From Eutrigla gurnardus (taxonomy: Eukaryota; Chordata; Actinopteri; Perciformes; Triglidae), in the NCBI GenBank assembly GCA_963514095.1, contig OY741276.1:14500959-14564958 (forward strand): DNA of 64,000 nucleotides, read 5' to 3'. Shown one piece after another: positions 22,101 through 35,841 of the stretch (the first letter of the stretch is position 1; the number at the start of each line of letters is the position of its first letter). A model generated the notes under the pieces. The model saw only the letters and a program-made list of their open reading frames with translations, did not search any database and was not told the origin of the DNA. The position numbers and the translations under genes were made by a program.

Positions 22101-25100
22101 GGAGCAGTTGCTTTATCGTTGTAACACTACTTAATGCACAAGAGCAGTTAACCACTAATGAAAACTGTTATTTGTCTCAACAGTGGCCTGTTATGCAAAG
22201 TGAGTGCAGGGAATGAAAATGCGTTCCAGACCACCTCCTATCTCTCTGCTCTATCCAGTCGGCAGCATCTCCTCCTCCCACTGGTTTTGGGTTTCAGACA
22301 CTGGGCCAGGGTATGTTTCCAGTTGTGACCCTTTCCTGTTGCTCTCATTAGCCAGGCAACTGGTAAAAGAAATTCGGAAAGCCCACTTTTTTTTGTAAAA
22401 CCTCACATTTTGTTTTTAACACTTCTTGTTTCTGCGTCTGGCTTAGATCAGTGAGATCGACCGTGCAGAGGAAGGCGGGCTGCCACCCTATGTCTTTGCC
22501 CTCATGGTTATTTACTTCTTACAGCAGCGCAAAGAGTCCCTCTTGCCTGCCTACCTGAAACCAGAGGTGAGTTTTTTTTCTTTTCATCTTTTTTCATCTT
22601 TTAATTTCAGTATTTGTCATTGCTTATTGTTTTCAACTGAAACTAATCATCCTTGTTATCTTTAGATAAAGGTGTTTTCACTCAGCAGGCTATCAGACTT
22701 CAATCTCACGCACACTGAGGATGGACATGTACACTGGGCTTACAGCCCTTCCTCCAAAGAACAGCCAGCAGAGGGCTCCTCTATCAAGGGAAAGGTATTC
22801 ATGAATACATGGGGGAAAAAATGGTTATACATATTTTATAGTTTTGTGCGTGATGAATGTGCTTTTTTTTGGTCACTTTCATTTTTTTCACTACAGTAAG
22901 AAAACAAAATTTGACTTGAAACCTTCGCCAAGGCATGTGTCTTTTAATGCACTAGTTTAAAAGCACCTGAACGTTTGTACTGTGTTTCCTGGCAGGTTCC
23001 GCTGGTGTTTCAGAGCCCTCACCCACCTGTGGAAGTTGGGCTTCTCTGGGTGGAGATGCTTCGCTTCTACTCACTGGAGTTCAACTTGGCTGACAATGTT
23101 ATCAGCGTACGGACCAGTGCTGTCCTCTCCCGAGAGATGAAGGACTGGCCAAAGAAACGCATTGCTGTGGAGGGTCAGAAACTTTCCAATTTTGTTGCCT
23201 GAAATTGAAGGTTTTTGCTTTTGGGGTACAGTGAAAATCTCTAGTGGGGCTAAGCTTATTCCTTGTCTTAAAGTGTATTGGATCTTTAAAGGGTAAACAT
23301 AATCTACATTGCTGTTGAATACAAAACAAGATTTACTTTTGCATGGTTTAACTCTAAGTGATCTCTTCCTGTGTTCAGACCCATTTGCTGTGAAGAGAAA
23401 TGTGGCCCGCACAGTGAACAGTCAGCAAATGTACGAGTACATCCTCCACTGTCTCAAAACCACATACAAGTACTTTGCACTGCCACTCAACACGCCAGCT
23501 GCTAATCACAAGACAAAGGCCCAGCCTGGACCTATTCAAGGGGTGAACGCTGAAGCTGTGAATGAAGAGGTTGCGTCAGCTTTTGGTCAGCTCAGGGTCC
23601 AGCCAGAGCACGCAAATCAACCTAAAGCTGTAGAAAATGGCCCTGAAGACTCCGATTGCATTATTGAGGAAGAGGAGGAAGTTGAAGAATACAGTGACTC
23701 AGATGAAGAGCGAGAGAAGGAAAAAGTGGACCTGGGCAAAAGCAGCCTCTCTGAGGATGAGGAGGACGAGGATATTGATGTGGACACACATAACAGACAT
23801 CACTTGGACAGCTTCACCACAGAGGATGAGGATATTTTCCCAGTGGATGAGATCTCAGGGGAGGAGCTCTTGTCTGATGAGGAGGGTCCAGATTTGGACA
23901 CACCTGGTTCAATGGATGACGAAGAGGAGGAAGAGGATTTGGCACTTGCGAGTCTCTCTCCTGCACCTGTAGAGGGTATGATTAAAGATAAGAGCCCCGA
24001 AAATAAACACCAACAAACGAAGAAACGCTCCTACGAGTTCACCAGGCAAGCTTTCACCAGAGGCAAGGTACGTGTTTGTTTCCCCTTTTTTTTAAATAAA
24101 TAAAAAGTTTTATTTCTCATCATTTGTAGGATACTAGAAGTTAAACTAGATAAAATAAACTATGGCAAATAAGCTTCATTACCACTCCTTTCAATCTCTC
24201 TTAGTCACACATGGTCGTGTGCAGCTTGTGCAAGCGTGATGGACATCTGAAGAAAGACTGTCCGGAAGATTTCAAGAAAGTGCAGCTGGATCCTTTGCCC
24301 CCAATAACACCAGAGTTTCTTTCTGTCCTTAACAAAGTCTGTGAGCAGTGTTACAGTAAGTATTATACAATCGCATAAATATTTACACTTTTAGCAATGA
24401 AAATTACAAATTAAATTACAACCAGTATGCATCTAATCTAATACTGCATCTAATCTCCAAAATGCATTTTGCTTCAAGTTGATGTTGAGAGGTATTAGAA
24501 GTGAAGTGCCATTCCATATGGGAAGAGCCTTATACTATTTTTGTATTCTTTTGTTTCTAAAATTGTTATCAAGTGGTAAAACTTGTTAAATTTAGTAATA
24601 ACTTAGAAGTGAGGATGATACTGGCCACCATGTATAGTGTATTTAGACCCCTTAACTTTTTTCACATTTTGTTGTGTTCTGGCCTTTTTGCTAAAATCAT
24701 TTAAATTGATTTTCCCCTCTACAATTGTGTTTCTGCTTTGTCATTACAATTGATGACATTTTTGCAAATGTATTAAAAAGCAAAAACTGAAATAGCATAT
24801 TGACATAAGTATTCAGACCCTTTACTATGGTGCTTGACATGTAGCTCAGGGGCCTCCCATTTCTCTTGATCATCTTTTGAGATGTTTCTCCACCTTGTGT
24901 CCACCTGTGGTAACTTCAATTGATTGGATTCGAACATACCACCCACATTGCAACAATACACAGCTGGGTTGAGGTCATGTACCAGAGTTGCATGCATATG
25001 GATGGAATAAATACTATTTTGGAAATGTGTTATCCATGTACACGTTTACTAATGACAGTCAGCCTCATGTTGACCACTTTTGTGGTATAATCGGATGAAG

Positions 25101-27232
25101 AGAACACACTTATTACTGGTGGTTGAAATCATGATAATAAAGTGTATGACTTTGCTCGGGTCTGATGATGGCTGTTTCCTTTTTAGCTGACTTTGCCCCA
25201 GATGAACTGGAAGTGGGTGTAAGAGAGCATATCCTTCATGACCTGGAGTCCTTTGTCAGACGACAGTTTGCTGGTGAAGTAAACCATCATCTTTGCTGTT
25301 TAGTGTTTTTAGTTTTTTTTTTTTTTAAACTTAAACTAGTATGATAATGTGCAACACTGCATTTTATTGACTTGCCCATTAACAACTAAGATGCTAGAAC
25401 ACATTCATGTTTAAATTAACAACTTTTTTGTGATGGACAGGAGCTCGACTACAACTGTTTGGATCATCCAAAAATGGCTTTGGCTTCAGACAGAGTGACC
25501 TAGACATCTGTATGGTGCTGGAGGGGCAAGAGACCATAGATGCAAGTTCTTCTTTTAATTTATTGCAACTATTGCGGTGTACATTTTGTAGGCCATTTAA
25601 GATTGACGCCATGACCAAATTTCGAATTCTGTAATTTGCATGAGTTGAGTAGGAACAGAAAAGACCTGTTTTGATGGTATTCATTGTTTCTGCTCAACAA
25701 TGAGGATTACGTTGAAATGTTGATGCATTTGTAGATATTAATTGTGGTTTGTTACTGTGATATATTGTAATCTCTCGCTTCATGAATTTCTTCCTTAGGA
25801 TGTTGACTGCATCAGCATCATTGAAAGCTTGGCGAGAATGTTGAGGAAACACCCAGGTTAGTAATAAATCATGCATGTGAATGAAAATGAGTCTCCACTT
25901 TAAATATATGCTAATCTCAATGCTGTTTGGGCCTAAAAACATGCAGTTCATAGCACGCATGACTGGTCTCTGAATTTCATAAATTGGGCATGACTGGAAA
26001 GCTGACACTCTTGTGGATCCAATTAACCGAATTTCATAGTAGCCATTTCAAATATGAGACCATTTCTTGTAACTTGACGTCGGTGTATAAAATGACCCGT
26101 TGGGACCTCTAGATCAGACGGAGATCTTCAACATGGGCTCCGGGACCCCTAGGGGTCCGAAGAGTTACTGCAGGGGTCCCCCGAAATGATTTGATGCCAA
26201 ACTTTCTTTCTTCCAAAAATGTAAATGTCCAAAAATACACCTTTACATGAATACAACCTATAACAAGCAAATATAAATCTTCCTGTTTGTTTCATATTAT
26301 GTTGAGAAATTGTCATGTAGACATGCCAAAATATGAATCTGTCAATTATTTTAATGGCTTAGCATTGTATACATACATCATTATAAAATACTGTTGTACA
26401 TGGTTGCACTACACATTATTATTGGCCCGGTTTAATAAGCAACATTTTATACAATATGTAATAGGGGTCCCTACACCAGGTCACTATAAGCCTTGGGGGT
26501 CCTTGGCCTGAAAACATTGAAGACCTTTGTTGTAGTAAAGTTTCATAAGGCTGTGAATATCCTAGAGCAAACGTCTTAATGTGGTATTCTTTTTATTGAC
26601 TCTTATGTGGTTAAAATTGTTAAATATAGCCCCAATGTGTGTCATAAATGGTGTCAACTCAAAAATTGCTGCAACAACTCATGAGACATAATGGGCATCA
26701 TATACTTCCATCATAATCTTCGAAACCCTTATCACTTTCACAGTTAATTTAATGAATTACATTTTTATTATTGATTGTATGACTAGAAGAGCATGCACTG
26801 CTTCATTTCAAAAGAATCTTCAGGTTCCCAGCTTTCAGATGATGTATATCACTTTTATTTTGCATGTGTCCACATCTGCATCCTGTCTCAGGTCTGAAGA
26901 ACATCCTGCCCATCACTACCGCAAAAGTACCAATCGTGAAGTTCTACCATGTTCGTACCGGCCTCGAGGGAGACATTAGCCTCTACAACACTCTGGTTGG
27001 GCTCTTTCTCCCTCTCCTTACATTTTGTCTAGAATTTGCTGTTGAGTAACTTATCTGTCATCCTCTACAAACCTTTTTTTACTTTCTTTTTCAGGCCTTG
27101 CACAACACACATCTGCTAGCGTCATACGCTGCCATAGACAGGAGAGTGAAGATCCTCTGTTACGTCATGAAGGTTTTTGCCAAAGTGAGTGTAATTTAGA
27201 CACTCATGGTGTCTTTGTATGTCTTCAACATC

Positions 27233-27285
<53 letters not shown>

Positions 27286-30200
27286 CTGCACATTGTATTG
27301 CCATCATACATATTTTTTGTTTTTGTCTCTTACAGATGTGCGACATTGGGGATGCTTCACGTGGCAGCCTCTCGTCCTATGCTTACACCCTCATGGTGCT
27401 GTACTTCCTCCAGCAGAGAAACCCACCGATTATCCCTGTGCTGCAAGAGGTACAAATTACTATTATTAATGTTTGTTTCAAAAAAGTTTAAAGTTAAAAC
27501 TAGCATTGCACAGTATACTGAGGCGTATCTCCATCCCCTGTTTAAAAACGGTAAAATACCCACTTTATTAGTACAGGTAGAATGACAGTGTTTTAATGTT
27601 TACATTTTTTAAAACATTAAAGTTTCTGAACTCGACTTTTTTTTTTTTGCAGATTTATGATGGAAATAAGAAGCCGGAGGTGCTAGTTGACAGCTGGAAC
27701 GTGTACTTCTTTGATGATTTAAAAACACTCGTGAGTAATTTGTACCTTTTTAAAAAAAAAAAAAAAAAAAAAAAGTTTTTAATATATATTCTGTCAATGT
27801 TTTTGATGAATATGCATAATTGAACTCGTCAATCCTGTTGTCCTCCACCTATAGCCCAGTCGCTGGCCACAGTATGGGAAGAACACTGAGACGGTGGGGG
27901 AACTGTGGCTTGGCCTGCTCCGCTTTTATACCGAGGACTTCGACTTCAGAGAGCATGTCGTCTGTCTCCGTCTGCATGAACGCCTCACCACATTCAACAA
28001 GCAGTGGACGTCCAAATACATTGTCATTGAGGGTCAGTTTGTATGACAAACTCAGGGTCCAGACCTCTACAGTGAAAAGATAAATTCAATTCAATTTTAT
28101 TTATAGTGTCAAATCACAACAGAAGTCATCTCAGGACACTTAACACATTGAGCAGGACTAGAATACGCTCAAAATCAGCGTCAACACAATTTCAAATTCC
28201 CAACATCACCCAGGGGCAAGCGTTACAGCGACAGTGGTGAGAAAAAACTGCCTTAATAGGCTTAAATGGATGATAGAAAACACAAACGCATACAAGTATT
28301 ATTCCACTAGATGCAACCGATTTCTTGTCTCCTGGTTGAAACGTATCCAACAACACAGGCTGTTGAAATTATTGTTTTGGCACTTTCAGAATTATTATAA
28401 TGCTGATGTCCATCAGTTCATATTGCTGTTAATCATTTAGTATTAACATTTTCTGAATCAGAATGACTGTGGGTGTAGGGTGCTTTTTGAAATATTTTTC
28501 ATTGATTTATCTTCTTCTCTGTTCATACTCCAGATCCGTTCGACCTGAATCACAATCTCGGTGCTGGATTGTCCAGGAAAAGTATGATTGCTTCCGTTTG
28601 AATCTTCTGTTGTCTCATATATTTGTCCCTTGTGTCTTTTAATGTCTATCCCTTTTTTTTTTTTGTCACCACAACAGTGACTAACTTCATCATGAAGGCT
28701 TTCATCAACGGCAGGATGGTGTTTGGTACCCCTATCAAAGCCTTTCCTCCTGTGTACCCCTCTCAGATGGTTAGTGTCTGCTGTCTAAGCACCACAGTTG
28801 CATATTGTGGTGGCATTTAACCCACTAACTTGAATCAGCTGTCCTCCCTCCATGGTTGTCTACCTGCCATCAAAGACTGGAAGTCTCTTACATTTCCTAC
28901 ACCTAAACCCTAAAACCTAAACCCTAACAAAACAGAAATGATAACTTTGCCCCTGCAGTTAATCGGTTAATTTATTGAACTAGAATCTTCTTTGACCAGC
29001 ATGACATTTAACCATCATGTTGTTAAATTTCTCCAGTCATGTTTTCTCCAGCTAAGAAATCGGCTGAATATTGATCTTGGAACTATTAATGCACACTTTC
29101 ATTTACTCCCGTCTAGATTTTTGTAATTCCCTCTACACGTGTCTCAGTTAAGCTGCTTTAAGTAGCTTACAGCTGGATCAAAAATGCAGCTGCCAGGTTA
29201 TTAAGAGGCAGCAACCTCTGGGTCTGAAATGTGATGGTCCATGAACCTGATTCTTTCCAATAGCCAGCAGGGGACAACGACTGTATGCTGAAAGATTTCC
29301 AATCTTATAGAAGTCTATGACCCTTGATTTATTCCCTTGGATGTGAGGTGCCTTTGATGTTTTAGCCCCAACCCTCTGGAATTATCTTCCCCAATCTGTC
29401 TCATTTGCTGGGTCTTTGAATGGCAAACCTTTTTATGGATTTCATCCCTGTCGTACGTTTTTGTTCTTTGATCCGTCATCGTTCTTGTGCTTTATACTGT
29501 AATTTTTACCTTGCCCACCTACCTTTTCTTTTCTCAAATATTGTCTTAAAAGTTGTGATTTGCCTTTTATCCATCCTTATCTTTATCTGCCGCAGGAGTA
29601 TTTCTTTGATCCTGAAGTCCTCACCGAGGGAGAAGTGGCCCCCAATGACCGCTGCTGCCGCATCTGTGGCAAGATCGGTCACTTCATGAAAGACTGCCCC
29701 ATGCGTAAGAAGTAGGTACAAGCACAATAAATCTGAATTTGTCGCATGTTTTTTTTCTGTACCATGTATCAAGCTGAATGTGAATACTTTTTGTCCCAGG
29801 TCCAAACACAGAAGGGACTCAGAGAAAAGGCCAGAGCACCTGCGAGACACGGCAATGGATGGCAAGGATCAGGTCCGACACAAGAGTGAGCACTGGAGGA
29901 AAAGGGATGCACTGGAGGTGCGCTGCTGTTACCTGTGTGGATCAAGTACCCACATCAAAAAGGACTGTCAGCAGTACAGAAGCCCTTCAGGTACACACAG
30001 TGTTTTTCATTTACATTTTTCAACTGCATTGCAAAATATATTCCTTTAAAATTAATAAAAGGAACTAACTGACTTCTTCCCTCTTTTAACTGTCATTTGA
30101 TAGGTAATGTGAGGATGGAAGGATTTGCCTCCACCTCTTCAGCCCACTTGAGGAATTTGAGAGAGAGGGAGAGACAGGTATGGTGATTTGAAAGTAAAAA

Positions 30201-31061
30201 CATGTTTTTTAAAATAATATTTTTCATTGGCGGACACTTTGGCAGATGGCTTATATGTTCACTGCAACACCTGTTTGTCTTCCTTGTTTTCAGGGTTCAC
30301 CTATACAAGAAGAGAAGAAGAAAAGAAAGCAACAAAATGTGATATTAAGTCCACAAGCAGGTACGTAAACTTAGCATTGCTTCAATTGAAAATCCTTTGG
30401 CGATCGGTTATTGTGGTACCTAATTCTCGGTGTCATTGTGTAGCTAATTGAACAATTGAACAAATCGTTTATTTTAAATTAATTCCTAGGATATAGGAAG
30501 TAATTTTAAATGCCATACAAAGCTCATTTTCCAATTAGGTATCCAGCTTTCCCTTTAACCTTCCCTATCCCCCCCCCCCCCCAAACACCCAATTTTTGCC
30601 AAAAATAGGTCTATTTTAGCGAGACAGTGTGCTTTATATTCTCTGTTCTTAAGATTTGTCATTGGTCTTATCTTACGGCTGGTGAGGAGAGAATGAGTGC
30701 GAGAAATATTTGAAGCAGGTTCAGGTTCATCAGTATGTCTCTGGACTCTGGATAGCACGCTTGCTGATGTTTTGGCTAAAGTTTAGCATTTTGCTTCTGT
30801 TTTTTGTTGGGTTTTCTATATTGTTCAAGATGGAACATTATTTGTGTGATCATATGTGTTACCAGAGATGGTTTTGTCAAAATGGAGTTTATCTGGTTTG
30901 TTTCGTCTTTTAGCCTCATGGGGAGTTTTAGCATAAAAGTGATTCTAAACCATATTTTCAACCTGCAGCACATTTTGACCGTTGCACTCTGGTTTGTTTC
31001 AGGGAGTTTAGCCTGCCGAAATTTGGGTCGCACTGGTCAAAGGAAGAGCCCAGTGGAATGA
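19144..31061 (+). CDS. tut7: tut7 (zcchc6), terminal uridylyltransferase 7
   Basis: The enzyme adds uridines to pre-let-7 and short-tailed mRNAs, marking RNA for processing or decay. There are 28 coding exons, beginning 19144-19558, 19785-19939, 20338-20454, 20614-20791, 20974-21062, 21689-21740, 21861-21930, 22184-22310, 22447-22566, 22666-22794, 22996-23173, 23379-24067, 24205-24355 and 25187-25273. They continue 25441-25541, 25799-25856, 26892-26995, 27095-27184, 27336-27449, 27653-27730, 27855-28032, 28534-28581, 28678-28769, 29596-29711, 29800-29990, 30104-30177, 30294-30360 and 31003-31061. They give 1308 residues. Domains in order: C2H2 finger (~202-222), inactive NTase (GSS 296-298, then SDVNID 307-312, second Asp replaced by Asn), PAP-associated (~485-545), acidic linker (~630-730), CCHC (779-792), active NTase (GSS 860-862, Asp872, Asp874, Asp933), PAP-associated (~1035-1093), CCHC (1161-1174) and CCHC (1222-1235). 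The neighbour isca1 points to TUT7 rather than TUT4. Start ATG has context GTGACCATGG. Confidence 0.94.
21161..21543. mobile_element. MITE copy 2 (same family as 6244-6810)
   Basis: Starts TTTAAAGGGACAATTCACCC and ends with the inverted TTTGGGGGTTTATTCTCCC, sharing CACTACAGGTAAGAGGAAAA with the copy at 6244-6810. It lies in a tut7 intron. Confidence 0.6.
24636..25035. mobile_element. Tc1/mariner-type remnant in tut7 intron
   Basis: Contains ATAAGTATTCAGACCCTTTA, then CTTGACATGTAGCTCAGG and TCTCCACCTTGTGTCCACC, which I recognise from fish Tc1-like elements. A second TTTAGACCCCTTAACTTTTT lies at the left end. No transposase frame survives. Confidence 0.6.
26121..26526. mobile_element. Inverted-end DNA transposon remnant
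   Basis: The left end TCTTCAACATGGGCTCCGGG and the right end (inverted TCTTCAATGTTTTCAGGCC) are similar inverted ends around GGGGTCC-rich flanks and an AT-rich core. It lies in a tut7 intron and has no coding capacity. Confidence 0.5.
27234..27283. repeat. (TTA)n microsatellite
   Basis: Pure TTA trinucleotide run just upstream of the tut7 exon at 27336. Confidence 0.95.
28084..28250. repeat. Dispersed fish repeat (AATTCAATTTTATTTATAGTG type)
   Basis: AATTCAATTTTATTTATAGTGTCAAATCACAACAGAAGTC followed by CAGGACACTT is a repeat unit I know to be very common in percomorph fishes. It lies in a tut7 intron. Confidence 0.6.
29055..29440 (+). mobile_element. Truncated non-LTR retrotransposon (LINE) reverse-transcriptase remnant
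   Basis: Broken frames read HTFIYSRLDFCNSLYTCLS, then a stop and SSLQLDQKCSCQVIKRQQ. Further on comes PTLWNYLPQSVSFAGSL. These match the order of conserved blocks at the C-terminal end of L2/Rex-type LINE reverse transcriptases. Stops and a gap show that it is dead. It lies in the tut7 intron before exon 29596-29711. Confidence 0.7.
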
Positions 31062-32803
31062 GCAGCAGCTGTGGCTACGGAACCATGAGGTTCCACTCTT
31101 GTCCAGGCAGATGACAACCCAAAGTCCAGAAACCATTACATCTTAATGGGACTGTTGGGCCAATGGGAGCCTGTTAAAGCCAAAGCCAGGACGCCTTGAC
31201 TTGAAGCCAAATAGGGCCTTTTTATGTGTCCCCATCCCCCCCTCCCCCTCCCCCTTCCATATTGCTCTTCTCCTTAGAGGAGCTTTTTAAAGCTTTCATT
31301 TTAACAAGAGAAGCCATTACGCATGCACCTCCATGTCTTTGTTTACTTACACTGTCAGTCAAGTTCTTTTTTTTTAGACTAATTTCACTTCAAACAATGA
31401 GAGTGCAGATTCAGTGTGAAATCTGTTAAATTAGAAAATACTTTTAATTTGTCTCTTACATGACTGATGGATAATAGCCTCAGGCTTTTGGAGACAACAT
31501 ACTATATATTTATCTTTAATTGATGCTAACACTTTTTGACACTTAGTTCAACTGTCCTCACAGTTGGGTAAGAGCAAGTGTTGGTATAGCAGTGGATGGT
31601 ATAGTGTGTTGTCTGCTGCTTAGTGACGAGATCAATAGCCATCAATTTGAAGGTTGTTTCAAATGACTAATAAGGAAGTAACTGACCAGTTCACTAACAC
31701 CTTATTTTATAATTGCAAGGGGTTTCCAGTTGTTTCTTTAGATTTTACAAAGAAATTACAGGTTGTTCTAAAGCTTTTGAATGGCAGCGTATGTAATGGT
31801 CAGGGTCTCTTTTTATTTTTATTTTTTTAAATTTGTTTTAGATCTCGTTCTTTTCAATCCTTAATTTGTCCACTGCACTGTAGTCCATCAGTCCATCTCT
31901 CATTCATCCTCGAAAGCAGCTCTACCTACAGTGTTTATGTGTCTCTGTGTTAGAAACTCTACCCTGTAGATATTTTTTCAGGATCCAAGTTTTATTTCTT
32001 GAGACTGCTGATCCAACCCTATTTCATAGATGCAACTGCCTGTGTCTGAACAGAAGGACAGTGAAACTACTTCCTCTGCTAACCTGTATGTATCTCCACA
32101 CATACTAGGAAGTGTTGTGACTAAAGTGCAAGAACATATAGTTTAGTAAGTTGATCAAAAAAAAAGTTTAATTCTTACTTGGTGGTTAGTTTAAATAAAA
32201 AAAAAAATTAAAAAAATTAAAAAAGCTGGTCCATCCGACAGTGTACTCTGCTGCAAACACTGTGTTCACGTACTCTGAAACTAGAGGTAATCTCAGTAAA
32301 GCGAAGAGATAAATGTATTTATTTGCCACAAAGGCTTCATTTTGTTGTGATGGTGCCACAGATTGGTAGCTGCACTGTGTGAGGGTACACACTCTTCAAT
32401 TATGTTGCTGCTAGTTAATGTAAAGACCTGCTTATCATTCAACTGCAAAGATGGACTGTCTGGCTTTTGTTGTCGTCCTAATATGGCTGAATTTTATTAA
32501 AACAAATGTGAGTGTTGATGATATTGTAATCAAATTTCTCATTTTAAAGTAGCTTTGTTTTAATATCGGCTGTATTGCATTTATTTTGTTTGGACTCAAG
32601 TGGGGATGGGGGGGGGGGGGGTTAGTTGGTTATTAAGGAACCCCAGACCTGCCAGGAAACTTTGGCTTGCAATCCATTTTGTGTCTCAAGCAATTCATTG
32701 AACAGAAATCAAAAATTCAAGTGTGGAAGACTGTTTATTGATTTAAAATGGCTGTGCATTTATAAGACATGTTGGTCATTAGTTATAATGAAACGATAAT
32801 AAA
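31062..32803 (+). other. Probable tut7 3' UTR
   Basis: AT-rich sequence without genes between the tut7 stop and an AATAAA at 32798-32803. Several poly-T/A tracts and a poly-G run near 32610. The end of the transcript is a guess; other AATAAA signals occur near 32990. Confidence 0.4.
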
Positions 32804-33039
32804 ACTGACATCCTGTAATACCAGTAAAGTTGTACATCCCAGTCAATGGTTGTCATGTATTTTGTCTGTATTGACCTTGGAAACTGTTTTGACTGACAAA
32901 GTTGACTGATGTGGTTGAAAGTGTTGGGCAAACCCACTAAATTATTGTTCTTACATTTAGATTGTTTTAAAGTACAAAATAATTAAGAAGAATAAAATAA
33001 AAGTTCCCTATGCCTACAAAAACACAAGTTACGTATTAG

Positions 33040-33213
33040 GTTACACAACATGGCGCACGCGCGTCCTCTTGTTTTTATCCGTAAAGCCATTGGCTGGTGC
33101 GCCCGTCCCTCATAACATTTAGCCAATCATTAAACCGACGCACTTTGGGGGCCGGTGCCAATTGGGTTACGCGCATGCGCTATCCAATGTTGTGATTCTC
33201 TCGCTTAAGCAAC
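33040..33213 (+). promoter_or_regulatory. isca1 promoter with NRF-1 palindrome and CCAAT boxes
   Basis: GCGCATGCGC at 33171-33180 is the NRF-1 palindromic core. CCAAT motifs occur at about 33122-33126 and 33183-33187, and an inverted ATTGG at about 33089-33093. GCGCACGCGCG near 33054 adds CpG content. NRF-1 controls many nuclear genes for mitochondrial proteins, which suits a mitochondrial Fe-S factor. No TATA box. Confidence 0.6.
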
Positions 33214-35841
33214 ATGTCTGCATCCATGGTGCGGGCGACCGTCCGAGCGGTCAGCAAAAGAAAGATACTGCCAACAAGAGCCGCTCTGACACTGGTAAGT
33301 CACAAACCGTGGTAATGAACGTGAGTGAAACACATTTCTGTCTGTTCAAATAGATGCTAATGCCGAAAGTGTAGGCGCTAACACCCAGCGGATGTCATGC
33401 TACGTGATCCAAAGCTAGCTAAGCCAGCTAACCATATGTGACTTGAACGTTTTGCACAGTTACAACTCGGTCCCTGCTTTTTACCGAGCACTCCCGTGAC
33501 ACAAAACGTTTTATTCGTGTTGATGAGCTGATGTCAACTTATAGGCGCTATATGTCGTTATATTATAACTGCCCTAGGTTGAACTAGATGCTAACGTTAC
33601 GCCCTCGCTGAGCTAAGCTCTTTGGTAACGAGCCATCGACTGCTCTGTTCCGTATCAGCGGCCGTTAGATGACAACGAGAAGTGTTTAGCAACCGTTAAG
33701 TTACCCCAGGTTTCTATCACACTTTTGAACTATTATATCCAGTTTGTAAATAGTCCTTAACGTAAGTGACGTAATTAGATGAGGGGAACAAGAGACTGGT
33801 TTTAAAAAAAATCTCAAAATCTACATTACCTGATTTATATTCCCTTCCAAGCTCTACAAACACGTGACTCATTTTCCCATAATGCAACGAAAACGTTAGT
33901 ATTGCGTTAACATCGACTGTGTACCGTTATATTTGTTGATTTGTTAAATTAATTTGATGCGACTGTAAAGTTAATCGCATAGACTTCACAGTAACAAGAT
34001 GCCGGATTCAACACCAGTCGGCGATCATGGAGGTTTGTGGTGGCCCAACTTTTAAATAGTTGCCTATCTCTGATTTTTGCACGTCTCCCACTTCAATCTC
34101 TCCCCAAATATACTGTGGCTTTTAGCTGCTAGAGGAAGTGGTGAATGTCAGCTTGACCGGCTCTGCCGATGATGCTGTTGGAAGATAATGTGTGTGTGGT
34201 GGTCCGAGCTGATAAAGGTAGTGTGCTGAAGTAGGCCTTAACGTTAAGTAGCAGATAGGCCCTCAAAACTGAGGCATCTGCAGACGATGTGTCATTAAAG
34301 GGTGTCTTGACTTACCTAAAATATGTCAAATAATGGATTAAACATGATCAAATTGAATTATAAGGCACGTGTGGGTTTCTGCTACCCTTTCTGAATTAGG
34401 ATTAAAATAAGTATTTAAAATCCAGTGCAAAATACTTATTTTACTATTCACTGCACTGTACTCCACAAGTTGTTTTAGACCGTATCGTTACACTTGGTTG
34501 ATAGTCTAGTCACAAAATGACTGGAGGCTGTGACACATTTGGGATATACTGCACATTTTGGCATCAGCAGCCATATACAGATGAACACACACTGGCTTGA
34601 AGGGATTAGCACCATGTGGCTAATGTGGTTCACCTCAGTCTCCCAAATGCCTCCACGTGAGAGCCCAAACACTGAGATGCCTATCAGTGTTTTCCCTAGG
34701 ATTTCTTTTCCCCAGCAGTGGTGCTTAACTTCATTGACATATTCTGCACATCCGGGACAAGGGTTTACGAGACATACGTGCACAGTTGAATAACATGAAA
34801 CAACACGCTTCCTGACTGTAGAATAATATTACACACGTATTGAACATGTTATACAATATGAATATCATTGGATCAACTCTAAATGGAAACAAAAAAAAAA
34901 CAAAGCAGGGGAAAAGTATCAAATAGCCAAACTTAAAACAGCACCGTAGTCTGTTTCTCTATTCTCAAGCTTTTGCTGAATGTGCTCCAAACAACCGCTG
35001 CTTTGCAAAAATCCACCGTTTCCATCTCAATCCAGTGTGTTTCGTTAACTTTTTTACCTTCTGTTGTCTTTTCTTTAGACTCCAGCGGCTGTGAACAAGA
35101 TCAGGTTTTTGCTGCAGAATAAGCCCGAATATGTGAGTAACTAATATGTCCATCATTCACTGAAACATAATATCCTCCTCATCATCAAGCACAGCCACAT
35201 CTTGTAATTACAGCAGGGTGCTGTGTTGTTTTGAGTCTTTTGTTCTCATCAAACCAACCATTTCTTTACAAAACCATCAATCCACTCTTTTTTTCTTGTG
35301 CCCGACTGACCTTTCACTTACGCTTACTGTGACTGTGTGGATTTTCCAGAAAAAACAAGTCATGAAACTATTAAAGCAGTGATCGGAAAGGGTGAATGAC
35401 GCCGAATGGTAACGTCTGTTTGACTCTTCATAGATCGGGTTGAAGGTCGGGGTGAGAACACGTGGCTGTAATGGAATGACTTACACACTGGACTACACCA
35501 CGGAGAAGGGGAAGTCTGATGAGGAGGTGCTGCAGGATGGTAAGATATGTCTTAGTTTGGTGCTTTTCTTGTTGAAAAATGAGTGGAGATGTTCCGATAC
35601 CATCCTTTTTCTTCCTGATACCGATTCTGATACTGTCGACGCCAAGGCAAGGACGGAGAGGTGGTGATGGCTCTACTGTGGCTCTCTTGCAGGTGTGAGG
35701 GTGTTCATAGAGAAGAAGGCTCAGCTGACGCTTCTGGGAACTGAGATGGACTTTGTGGAGTCTCTGCTGTCCAGCGAGTTCGTCTTCAACAATCCCAACA
35801 TAAAGGGCACGTGTGGCTGTGGAGAAAGCTTCAACATCTGA
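33214..35841 (+). CDS. isca1: isca1, mitochondrial iron-sulfur cluster assembly 1
   Basis: Exons 33214-33294, 35079-35132, 35434-35539 and 35693-35841 give 129 residues, the same length I recall for human ISCA1. With ISCA2 and IBA57 it builds 4Fe-4S clusters in the mitochondrial matrix. The basic N-terminus (SMVRATVRAVSKRKILP) suits a targeting peptide. The A-type scaffold motif is complete: Cys57 in RGCNG, and Cys121 and Cys123 in TCGCGESF near the C-terminus. A polyadenylation signal AATAAA lies at 36540-36545. tut7 ends about 2.1 kb upstream on the same strand, an order also found on human 9q21.33. Confidence 0.96.
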
